A stretch of 7,384 nt of DNA from Bryobacterales bacterium (lineage in GTDB: Bacteria; Acidobacteriota; Terriglobia; Bryobacterales; Bryobacteraceae): NCBI GenBank assembly GCA_003132865.1, contig PKYZ01000845.1, forward strand, positions 1 to 7,384. The letters are read 5' to 3'. Made by a program: the position numbers and the translations under genes. The notes under the pieces were generated by a model that was not told where the DNA came from, made no database searches, and worked only from the letters and a program-made list of their open reading frames with translations. Of this stretch, positions 1 through 5,089 are shown piece after piece. Position 1 is the first letter of the stretch. Each line of letters begins with the position of its first letter.

Positions 1-2
1 AC

Positions 3-77
3 GTGCGCTCGCTGTTACTGTCTGCGTTCATCAACGTCTCGAAGACGAATGGCAACGGCTATGGAGGCCCGCGATGA
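3..77 (+). CDS. C-terminal end of an unidentified gene, cut by the window edge
   Basis: Only the last 24 codons are visible, ending in the tail FINVSKTNGNGYGGPR and a TGA at 75-77. The frame is chosen because the stop overlaps the ATG of the nuclease gene as ATGA (74-77), a normal arrangement for translationally coupled genes. The Gly/Asn-rich end looks like a flexible C-terminus. Single-strand annealing or other recombination proteins often sit directly upstream of RecB-like exonucleases in phages and mobile elements, so such a role is possible, but 24 residues cannot show it. The identity is unknown. Confidence 0.5.
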   Translation: MRSLLLSAFINVSKTNGNGYGGPR

Positions 78-1099
78 CGTCTGTGGAGACCCTGGCGGTG
101 GAGAAATTCCTCCACCGCTTCAGTCGCCGATCGCTGGATCCCATCCCGACCGATGGCCTGCTGGCCGCCCGCCAGTGCATCGACCTGGTACTCGGCGAGC
201 GGGCCCGTCAGTTCTCGCTGTTTGACGCGCCACCTGAGCTGGAATTGATTCCAGCCCCAACACCCATCACCCAACACCCAATACCGGCGCCGAGGGAGGC
301 GACGCCCGTCTCCCAAATCGCCGACGTGCTGAGCCCGTCGCAAGTCCGCACGTTCCTGGATTGCGCCGCGCGTTGGTGGTACAAGTACGGCCTGGGCCTG
401 CCCGATCCCAAGGGCAGTTCTCTGGTCCGCGGCATTGTCGTCCACCGCATGGCCGAGATCTTCCTGCGCGCCAAGTTCGCCGGCGACGTACCCGAGGGCG
501 AGGATCTCGCCGGCGTTTTCAATCATGTGTGGGACGAGACGGCCGCAGGCGGCTCTTTCCAGCCCAATGAGGACTTGGACAAACTCAAGGCGCAGACGGC
601 GCAGCTCGCGCGCATGTACCTGGACGAAGTGGCGCCGGAGATCGAGCCGGCGGTGATCGGCGGCAAGCCCGCCATCGAGATGGCCGTGTCGGGCCAGATC
701 GGCGGCGTGAAGGTGCGCGGCATCCTGGATCTGGTGGACGCCCGCGGCTGCATCCGCGACGTCAAGACGGCGGCGCGCAAGCCCTCCGCGATCGCGCCCG
801 ATTACGCGCTCCAGATCGCCACCTACGCGGAGATCGCGCCCGAGGTGACAGGCGAGGCCCAGCTGGTGACTCTCGTGGCCACCAAGACGCCGCAGCTCGT
901 CACCATGGCCTATCGCGTGAGTGACGCGGATCGCGCGTACGCCCGCGCCATCTACCCGCGCGCGCAGGGCGCCATGCGCGCCGGCTGCGTCACACCCAAC
1001 CGCGGCAGCAACCTGTGCAGCCGGAAGCATTGCAACTTCTGGGAGGCCTGCGAGGCCGAGTACGGCGGCAAGGTCAAAGGAGTGGACCCATGCGAATAG
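74..1099 (+). CDS. PD-(D/E)XK nuclease, RecB/Cas4/AddB-like, probable Fe-S cluster
   Basis: 341 residues, complete. The core shows the RecB-like nuclease motifs in order: GIVVH with His124, GILDLVD with Asp219, RDVKTA with Asp229 and Lys231 (the D-x-K of the active site), and QIATY with Gln247 and Tyr251. Cysteines fit the Cas4/AddB plan of one before the core and three after it: Cys97 (LDCAARWW), then Cys315-x4-Cys320-x5-Cys326; Cys305 is extra. These would hold a 4Fe-4S cluster that staples the fold. Residues 1-80 are a variable extension with the peptide QFSLF (46-50), close to the bacterial sliding-clamp binding consensus QL(S/D)LF, followed by a Pro-rich linker. The likely role is metal-dependent DNA end resection in recombination or replication of a mobile element. 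The start at 74 is supported by the ATGA overlap with the gene before it. No cas1 or cas2 is visible, so I do not call it cas4. Confidence 0.88.
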   Translation: MTSVETLAVEKFLHRFSRRSLDPIPTDGLLAARQCIDLVLGERARQFSLFDAPPELELIPAPTPITQHPIPAPREATPVSQIADVLSPSQVRTFLDCAARWWYKYGLGLPDPKGSSLVRGIVVHRMAEIFLRAKFAGDVPEGEDLAGVFNHVWDETAAGGSFQPNEDLDKLKAQTAQLARMYLDEVAPEIEPAVIGGKPAIEMAVSGQIGGVKVRGILDLVDARGCIRDVKTAARKPSAIAPDYALQIATYAEIAPEVTGEAQLVTLVATKTPQLVTMAYRVSDADRAYARAIYPRAQGAMRAGCVTPNRGSNLCSRKHCNFWEACEAEYGGKVKGVDPCE

Positions 1100-1215
1100 C
1101 GTGCTCCATCGCCATCGCCGCGCTGATCGCCTGCCTCCATCCGGACGCGGTGCGGCGGATCGCCGCCGCCATCCACCTGGTGCGCGCGCTGTTGGGGGAC
1201 ATGCGGCTGCACTAG
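1090..1215 (+). CDS. Small ORF (41 aa) overlapping the nuclease end
   Basis: The ORF begins inside the last codons of the nuclease gene (10-base overlap) in another frame. An excellent Shine-Dalgarno AAAGGAG (1076-1082) sits 7 bases before the ATG, which is the main evidence that it is translated. The product begins MRIACSIAIAALIACLH, a short hydrophobic stretch, then a basic amphipathic part. It could be a small membrane-associated peptide, a toxin-like peptide, or the start of a phage-type small accessory protein. I recognise no family. The codons are GC-rich like those of the nuclease, which fits one operon. Confidence 0.5.
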   Translation: MRIACSIAIAALIACLHPDAVRRIAAAIHLVRALLGDMRLH

Positions 1216-1220
1216 CCGCC

Positions 1221-1326
1221 AACTGTCCCAAAAGGCCTGGCGCGGGCGGGGCAATTCCGCGGTGCAAACAAAGCTCCGAAATACCTCGTTTTGGGCGTCC
1301 CAAAAGCTATACCTTTTGGGACAGTT
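1221..1326. repeat. Cluster of TTTTGGG/CCCAAAA inverted repeats (operator array or small palindromic element)
   Basis: The outer arms AACTGTCCCAAAAGG (1221-1235) and CCTTTTGGGACAGTT (1312-1326) are perfect 15-bp inverted repeats. Inside, GTCCCAAAAG (1297-1306), six bases, and CTTTTGGGAC (1313-1322) form a perfect 10-bp hairpin. TTTTGGG (1289-1295) and CCCAAAA (1299-1305) make a further palindrome with a 3-base centre. The same core thus occurs four times in alternating orientation within 106 bases. It lies right after the small ORF ending at 1215. Readings: binding sites of a dimeric repressor, alternative RNA hairpins ending the nuclease operon, or a tiny element with terminal inverted repeats. 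I see no target duplication next to the outer arms. Confidence 0.75.
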
Positions 1327-1351
1327 TCCTGTAGAATCAGTGAGTTAGGTT

Positions 1352-1378
1352 GGTTTGCCCGGTTTACCCGGCTTTCCG
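1352..1378. repeat. Tandem 9-base repeat, about three imperfect units
   Basis: GGTTTGCCC (1352-1360) is followed directly by GGTTTACCC (1361-1369) and a diverged unit GGCTTTCCG (1370-1378). It lies in the gene-free stretch between the palindrome cluster and the promoter at 1450. Its function is unknown; a protein-binding array is possible. Confidence 0.45.
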
Positions 1379-1449
1379 GCGCCGCGCCGCGGCGCGCAGC
1401 ACACGCTACTAAACGCGAAGGATTCCGGGGGGTATTTTGCATTTTTCCC

Positions 1450-1479
1450 TTGACATAAAACAGCGATCCGTGCGATATT
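1450..1479 (+). promoter_or_regulatory. Sigma-70 type promoter for the first CPCG gene
   Basis: A perfect -35 box TTGACA (1450-1455) is separated by 18 bases from GATATT (1474-1479), which matches the -10 consensus at four of six positions. The expected start of transcription, around 1486, is within two or three bases of the ATG at 1488, and there is no Shine-Dalgarno sequence, so the transcript would be leaderless or nearly so. The AT-rich promoter stands out from very GC-rich surroundings. Confidence 0.55.
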
Positions 1480-1487
1480 CACGGGCG

Positions 1488-1658
1488 ATGAAACTCAGCA
1501 GCGCCCGCGCGCGCAAGCTGGCGGGCATGCGCAAGACCCACGGCGCCGGCAGCGGACGGCCGCGCTCGTTGGACCGTTGCCCGTGCGGCGCCATGACGCG
1601 GGGCCGGGCGCGGCAGCGCGGGCATATATGTGGGGGCGAAGCAAATCGAAGATCGTGA
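1488..1658 (+). CDS. Small basic protein with CPCG zinc-knuckle-like motif, copy 1 (56 aa)
   Basis: The ORF starts MKLSSARARKLAGMRKTHGA and continues through GRPR and RCPCGAMT to a GHIC segment. Cys31, Cys33, His46 and Cys48 make a CxC...HxC set that could bind one zinc ion, as in small zinc knuckles. The rest is strongly Arg/Lys-rich, which suggests nucleic acid contact. It is a paralogue of the protein at 1886-1999: both have MRK, then GRPR, then RCPCGA at identical spacing (48 bases from the MRK ATG to the CGTTGCCCGTGCGG block in both). The start is set by the promoter at 1450-1479. The function is unknown. The small size leaves some doubt that it is translated, but the shared motif argues for it. 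Confidence 0.5.
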   Translation: MKLSSARARKLAGMRKTHGAGSGRPRSLDRCPCGAMTRGRARQRGHICGGEANRRS

Positions 1659-1755
1659 AGCGTACCGCGCCGGGCGCCCGGCAACCGGTCGAAAGCGCCG
1701 AGCTGCACGCCGTGCTGGCATCGGATTTCCACGGCCAGCGGTCAATGAACCGCTG

Positions 1756-1795
1756 CTCCTCGGCCGCGTCGCGTCCCGCGGCTGCCGGCGCGGCG
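1756..1795 (+). repeat. Dispersed 40-bp repeat, copy A
   Basis: This stretch begins CTCCTCGGCCG and matches 4564-4603 at 36 of 40 bases in the same orientation. A shorter match, GGGGCGCC (1803-1810 and 4607-4614), follows after a 4-base length difference. The two copies lie on either side of the DUF262-HEPN operon, about 2.8 kb apart. Copy A sits between the two CPCG genes. Confidence 0.65.
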
Positions 1796-1885
1796 ATGCG
1801 GAGGGGCGCCGGGACGGGCAACAGTCCCGAAAGAGTCCCGATTCAGTCCGGTTTTGGCGTTATCACCGGCCGCGAGGGCCGCCGA

Positions 1886-1999
1886 ATGGCGCGGATGCGT
1901 AAAATGCGCTTCGCGGGGCCTGGCAGGCCGCGTACGGCGCCGCGTTGCCCGTGCGGGGCCACCACGATCCGGCGCGGCCAGGGAACGAGCGGTTGCTAA
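1886..1999 (+). CDS. Small basic protein with CPCG motif, copy 2 (37 aa)
   Basis: The product starts MARMRKMRFAGPGRPRTAPR and continues CPCGATT..., ending in a terminal Cys. It shares the MRK...GRPR...RCPCGA layout with the 56-residue protein at 1488-1658. The CxC pair (Cys21, Cys23) is kept, but the HxC half of the presumed zinc site is reduced to Cys37, so this copy is shorter and may be degenerate. GAGGG (1874-1878), 7 bases before the ATG, is a plausible ribosome binding site and supports this start. GC is about 80% over the motif-coding region. No enzymatic function can be read from it; the Arg-rich composition suggests nucleic acid binding. Confidence 0.45.
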   Translation: MARMRKMRFAGPGRPRTAPRCPCGATTIRRGQGTSGC

Positions 2000-2133
2000 T
2001 GTGCTCCTTTCGGTGCCCGTCCAGCAGCTGCCGGAGACGAACGGCAACGGGTCTGGCCGCGTCGCTTTGGTCGGCCCGGCCATGCCGGGCCGGCGATTTT
2101 CGCGGTCAAATCTCTGGACGGCGTTTCACGAGG

Positions 2134-2166
2134 CCGATCTGGCAGATCCCAAGCTTCCCAGATCGG
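2134..2166. repeat. 9-bp inverted repeat downstream of the HEPN gene
   Basis: CCGATCTGG (2134-2142) and CCAGATCGG (2158-2166) are perfect inverted arms around a 15-base loop that contains further partial repeats and a HindIII-like AAGCTT. It lies about 100 bases past the stop of the minus-strand HEPN gene, so it could form an RNA hairpin at the end of that transcript, but no U-run follows. The rest of 2000-2268 holds only small palindromes: CCGTTA-T-TAACGG (2193-2205) and TACGCGCGTA (2215-2224). I see no gene there. Confidence 0.35.
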
Positions 2167-2268
2167 GACTTCACGGGCGCGTCAATACCAGACCGTTATT
2201 AACGGGTCGCTCGTTACGCGCGTAGGCGGACTCTTCCCATAGAATGCTTCGTTCACACATCCGGTGCT

Positions 2269-3048
2269 TCACAATCGCTTAGCGGCGACCTGTTTCGTGA
2301 CCACGCGGTCGAGAGCCCTGCTGAAGAGCGACACAAATTCCACAGCCTCCTCTAATTCCGCGAGTGTCAGCGACACTTCATCGTCACCGCCGTGAGCCCA
2401 GTTGTTGCGCCAACGGGACAGTTCCTTAAGTCTCGCCTCTGCCTTCTTGGTTGCGTCCGAAGTACGTGTGCAATTTAGTTGGCGCTGAAGGTCCTTATCC
2501 GCGGCTACGGCGTCCCGCCAATTGGTGATTCGTGCGAGTTTGAGGCCGTTTTCGATGATATCCGGAGTGACACCGACGACCTGAATCATGAATGCGGAAG
2601 CATTCAGTCTGAAGTTCGTCGCGCCGCTCCGACAGGTAGCAAGGCGCTCAACCAGCTCGACTAGGTCTATGTTCACGTGCTCTCTCGGAGAATCACTGCT
2701 CGCGATCACGCGGCCACTCAACACCAGATTGCGCCCGCTCAGACCCTCTGGCAGTTGGTCGAAAGTCTTCGCCCTGCTATTCCATGCCTCTATAGTGTCA
2801 CGGATCAAGAATCGTAAGTAACGCTCCAATGAAGCCACCAGCCGAACTAGCATCGGGCCATACACAGTAGCGGGCTGACTTCCTACCACAGCGCCAAATT
2901 TGCGAGCAAGCTCTAGGACGGGCCCGCGCTTCTCAAAATCAAGAGCTTGATTGATGCGAGGCCGCAATTCGAAGGCGTACTCCAAGAACGACAAGTCATT
3001 CCTAAACTCCGCGACCCGAAGATTGAGTTCCTCCAGCGCCTGTCCCAT
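2269..3048 (-). CDS. HEPN-domain protein, probable ribonuclease (RiboL-PSP/MAE_28990-like)
   Basis: 259 residues, mostly helical. Near the C-terminus is RWRNNWAHGG, in which Arg214-N-N-W-A-His219 is an intact R-x4-H signature. In HEPN proteins this forms a metal-independent RNase site at a dimer interface. The helix LVRLVASLERYLRFLIRD (about 67-84) resembles the first HEPN helix with its conserved Glu. Assignment to the RiboL-PSP or MAE_28990/MAE_18760 subgroup is from memory and tentative. The gene follows the DUF262 gene directly: the latter's stop is at 3052-3054. A TTG at 3051 is possible, but the ATG at 3048 is preferred because AAGG inside the end of the upstream gene is 7 bases from it. 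This is translational coupling, so the two proteins are probably made together. HEPN proteins typically act as RNA-cutting toxins or abortive-infection effectors in the cytoplasm, held in check by a partner; here that partner would be the DUF262 protein. Confidence 0.8.
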   Translation of the reverse strand: MGQALEELNLRVAEFRNDLSFLEYAFELRPRINQALDFEKRGPVLELARKFGAVVGSQPATVYGPMLVRLVASLERYLRFLIRDTIEAWNSRAKTFDQLPEGLSGRNLVLSGRVIASSDSPREHVNIDLVELVERLATCRSGATNFRLNASAFMIQVVGVTPDIIENGLKLARITNWRDAVAADKDLQRQLNCTRTSDATKKAEARLKELSRWRNNWAHGGDDEVSLTLAELEEAVEFVSLFSRALDRVVTKQVAAKRL

Positions 3049-3051
3049 CAA

Positions 3052-4185
3052 CTAGCCTTGCAAGGCCTCGGTGAGCATTCGCAAGCGGTCTCGAATCGCC
3101 TGAGCGGTATTTGGTCGTCCAACAATAACTTCATACGCCTTAGGGTCTTCGAGCAACTTCTCAACTCGCCGCATAATTTCTGCCTTGTTCGCAATGAGCC
3201 GATCCTTTTCATTCAAGAGCCGGGATATAGCGACCATTATCCCGTCGTAAAGCGGCACAGATACTGTCCACTTACCTTTTTGGTTCTTAAAACGAAACGT
3301 GTGTTTGCCGAAGATTTGACGGGCCACCTGCAGTACTTCTAGATACTGAACTCCAAGGGCTTCAGCTTCCTCCTGCGAAATCCCCTGGCTTCGTTCCATG
3401 CAGTCGTCGAGCATTGACCTGATCGAGCCCTTTATTTTGCTAGTTTCGCGGAGGGCGAAGAACCGAAGGACGATCTGACAGTCGAGCATCCGCTTGTAGA
3501 GCGGGTTCTCCCTGAGCACTGGAGCTGCAAAACCGTGAGCGTCTACATTCTCTGCATACGACGGAATGTCCCAAATCTCGGTGAAGATCTCGTTGCCCGA
3601 GAGAACCGTTAACTTATCGTTGAAGCGTCCCGCGTAGAGACAGTTTCTCAACTCCTGGGGATTGAGGGTCTGGCCGCCCGTGTTAAGACGTTCGAAGACC
3701 AGCTTACGAATATCCTTCTGCGTGAAGTCCTTCTTCTTTGTGCTTTCGGCTAATAGCACGGTTGCAGATATCCGTCGACGATCAAGGCCGCGTTGAAGCG
3801 TCTCGGGCAAATCCCGGTAACGCAAGCCGTTGAGTTCTGACCATTTCTCCAGTCCCCGAAGCGGGAAACCATTTTCGTAGAAATCGGCGACGGAATTAAG
3901 CCTCTGTTGGCCATCCATTACTTCGTACCGACTGAGCGCATGTTCGAACAGGAAGATAGGCGGGATCGGTATGTTCAGCAGCAGGGATTCGATGAAGAGG
4001 CTACGCTTTGGGGTGTCCCAGACCGACCTCCGCTGATACTCGGGGCGGAGGTTTATCCACCTCTCCTTTTTGACGAAGTCGACGACTTGCGGCAAAAGAA
4101 AATCGCTCCTCTCTTGCGCGAGCCTGAAGGCTGTCTCCTCAAATTTGTCTTCGAGCTCTTTGACAGTTGCCCGCAATTTCTTCAA
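3052..4185 (-). CDS. DUF262 family protein (ParB/sulfiredoxin-like, GmrS-related)
   Basis: 377 residues. Motifs in order: PEYQRRSVWD (48-57), SLLLNIPIPPIFLF (67-80), VMDGQQRLNSV (89-99) and FERLNTGGQTLNPQELRN (164-181). This is the typical DUF262 pattern. In relatives such as GmrSD, SspE and BrxU, the DGQQR region belongs to a nucleotide-binding or hydrolysing sensor domain. Those proteins carry a DUF1524 HNH-type nuclease domain; here the C-terminus (about 230-377) is helical with no H-N-H signature I can find, so the nuclease work probably falls to the HEPN partner encoded next. The start is a TTG at 4185 with AAGGAG (4194-4199) 8 bases upstream; no better ATG precedes it. GC is about 50%, well below the DNA to the left, which suggests recent transfer. 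A regulatory or sensing role in phage defence is inferred from family and context only. Confidence 0.88.
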   Translation of the reverse strand: MKKLRATVKELEDKFEETAFRLAQERSDFLLPQVVDFVKKERWINLRPEYQRRSVWDTPKRSLFIESLLLNIPIPPIFLFEHALSRYEVMDGQQRLNSVADFYENGFPLRGLEKWSELNGLRYRDLPETLQRGLDRRRISATVLLAESTKKKDFTQKDIRKLVFERLNTGGQTLNPQELRNCLYAGRFNDKLTVLSGNEIFTEIWDIPSYAENVDAHGFAAPVLRENPLYKRMLDCQIVLRFFALRETSKIKGSIRSMLDDCMERSQGISQEEAEALGVQYLEVLQVARQIFGKHTFRFKNQKGKWTVSVPLYDGIMVAISRLLNEKDRLIANKAEIMRRVEKLLEDPKAYEVIVGRPNTAQAIRDRLRMLTEALQG

Positions 4186-4193
4186 AACGGATT

Positions 4194-4199
4194 CTCCTT
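4194..4199 (-). promoter_or_regulatory. Ribosome binding site of the DUF262 gene (fixes the TTG start)
   Basis: On the minus strand AAGGAG lies 8 bases before TTG AAG AAA (start 4185). This near-perfect Shine-Dalgarno sequence makes the non-ATG start credible and sets the N-terminus as MKKLRATVKEL. Confidence 0.75.
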
Positions 4200-4225
4200 G
4201 GAATAGGCTAAATATCTCACGGTAA

Positions 4226-4254
4226 CATATTGATTAGGCCTTGGTTTAGGCCAA
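4226..4254 (-). promoter_or_regulatory. Putative promoter/operator of the DUF262-HEPN operon
   Basis: Read on the minus strand, GGCCTAA occurs twice with a 12-base period (complement of TTAGGCC at 4246-4252 and 4234-4240), so both copies fall on the same face of the helix only if the bound protein tolerates slightly more than one turn. TTGGCC (4254-4249) with a 17-base spacer to AATATG (4231-4226) is a weak -35/-10 pair overlapping these repeats. This could be an autoregulatory site for the operon. No strong consensus promoter is visible, so the call is tentative. Confidence 0.3.
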
Positions 4255-4386
4255 ACTGGCGGCTACCCTATCGCAGATGTTTATCCCCACGGCATGCCGA
4301 GGGCACGCACAACTGATAAAGCCCTCAGCATCGACGGGCGAGTTCACACACGCATGAATCCACCGGCGTATCTCGTCCACCCCCAT
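4246..4386 (-). CDS. Possible small ORF (46 aa) upstream of the DUF262 gene
   Basis: An ATG at 4386 opens a frame beginning MGVDEIRRWIHACVNSPVDA, with a later CAC motif and a TAA at 4246-4248. It runs in the same direction as the DUF262-HEPN operon and ends 60 bases before the DUF262 start, within the GGCCTAA repeat region. No clear Shine-Dalgarno sequence precedes it and I recognise no family. The codon third positions are only moderately GC-rich. It could be a small third component of the operon or a chance frame, and I lean to chance. Confidence 0.2.
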   Translation of the reverse strand: MGVDEIRRWIHACVNSPVDAEGFISCACPRHAVGINICDRVAASLA

Positions 4387-4563
4387 GTTGTACCCATGGT
4401 CCCCCGAAACGGCGTTCTGGGAGATCACTCCCGGTGAAGGCCGAAACCTTGCGACCGTTAGCGGACAAAAGTGCGTTCGTGGCCGCGCAAAAGAGAGGGC
4501 GCGCTGTCCAATTGGTGTGCCGCGCCCACCGTCGGCGCCGCACGACGTGCGGCTCGGGCGGTA

Positions 4564-4603
4564 CTCCTCGGCCGTATCGCGTCCGGCGGCTGCTGGCGCG
4601 GCG
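4564..4603 (+). repeat. Dispersed 40-bp repeat, copy B
   Basis: This is the second copy of the repeat at 1756-1795, 36 of 40 bases identical, same orientation, also beginning CTCCTCGGCCG. It sits in gene-free DNA upstream (minus-strand sense) of the DUF262 operon. A second short match, ACGGCGTTTCACG, is found at 4660-4672 and at 2118-2130, again once on each side of the operon, though at different spacing from the 40-bp repeat. Confidence 0.65.
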
Positions 4604-4780
4604 GGCGGGGCGCCAGGGTGCGCGGACACGAGCGAAGGCCTGTGTTGCCCATTTTCATGGAACGGCGTTTCACGGGAGCAATCCGCGCCAACCGGCCCTC
4701 ACGCTCGTCTGGCTCCACATCTACGGGTCGCGCGTGACACGTCCAAGTTGATAACTTCCGGATGCGCCGTCATCCACTCT

Positions 4781-5089
4781 CTATCGCACGACGTAATCGT
4801 TCGACACCCCATGTTCCTGACTCCCGTAACTCGGCTGGTACCCCACGAAATCCTGGCGCCCCATCGAACGCCGAAGGTACGGTATCGGGCGCAAGACACG
4901 CGGCTGGGCTGCGGCGTCGCGCTGAAGAACTTGCTGGCAGCGGTAACCGGCGACCCCGCACGCCACCAGCGCTTCGAGCAGGAGGGCCGCGCCGTGCCTG
5001 CGCTTAGCCGACTTAATCGCCTGCGGGTCGACCCTTTCCGTTGCGATGTCCTTCAGAGGCGATGCCGCTAAAGCTGTGCCACGATTGCC
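4781..5089 (-). pseudogene. Probable remnant of an unidentified protein-coding gene
   Basis: The minus strand is open for 102 codons between two stops (TAG at 5092-5090 and TAG at 4783-4781), but no ATG, GTG or TTG appears before the middle (GTG at 4966). The segment KDIATERVDPQAIKSAKRR followed by LLLEALVACGVAGYR reads like a real helical protein. A hand count of 38 codons from 5053 down to 4940 gives GC of roughly 71, 50 and 84% at codon positions 1, 2 and 3, the pattern of true genes in GC-rich genomes. The missing start and abrupt upstream stop suggest a truncated or frameshifted gene. I do not recognise the family. Confidence 0.35.

Noticed and set aside
74..1099. Calling the nuclease Cas4 and looking for a CRISPR locus
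   Set aside because: The fold and Cys layout are Cas4-like, but no repeat-spacer array and no cas1/cas2 frames exist in the window; AddB and phage exonucleases share the same features.
59..1303. 414-codon minus-strand frame opposite the nuclease gene
   Set aside because: It is antisense to a clear PD-(D/E)XK nuclease and its product is Arg/Ala/Gly/His-rich with no recognisable motif, typical of a mirror frame in GC-rich DNA.
1577..1999. 140-codon plus-strand reading that extends the second CPCG protein upstream
   Set aside because: The extra N-terminal part crosses the repeat copy and has no family features; the ATG at 1886 with GAGGG before it gives a product matching copy 1.
2134..2166. 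Rho-independent terminator for the DUF262-HEPN operon
   Set aside because: The hairpin is real, but no run of U follows on the minus-strand transcript and it lies about 100 bases past the stop codon.
1854..2225. Frame containing a TNGNG stretch similar to the tail of the gene at 3-77
   Set aside because: The similarity is limited to AGACGAA-GGCAACGG and a Gly/Asn pattern; it overlaps the second CPCG gene in another frame, and I see no further homology.
4385..5071. 228-codon plus-strand frame in the gene-poor region
   Set aside because: Where checked (4940-5053), the codon-position GC pattern fits the opposite strand, and the product shows no recognisable domain. It also runs through the dispersed 40-bp repeat.
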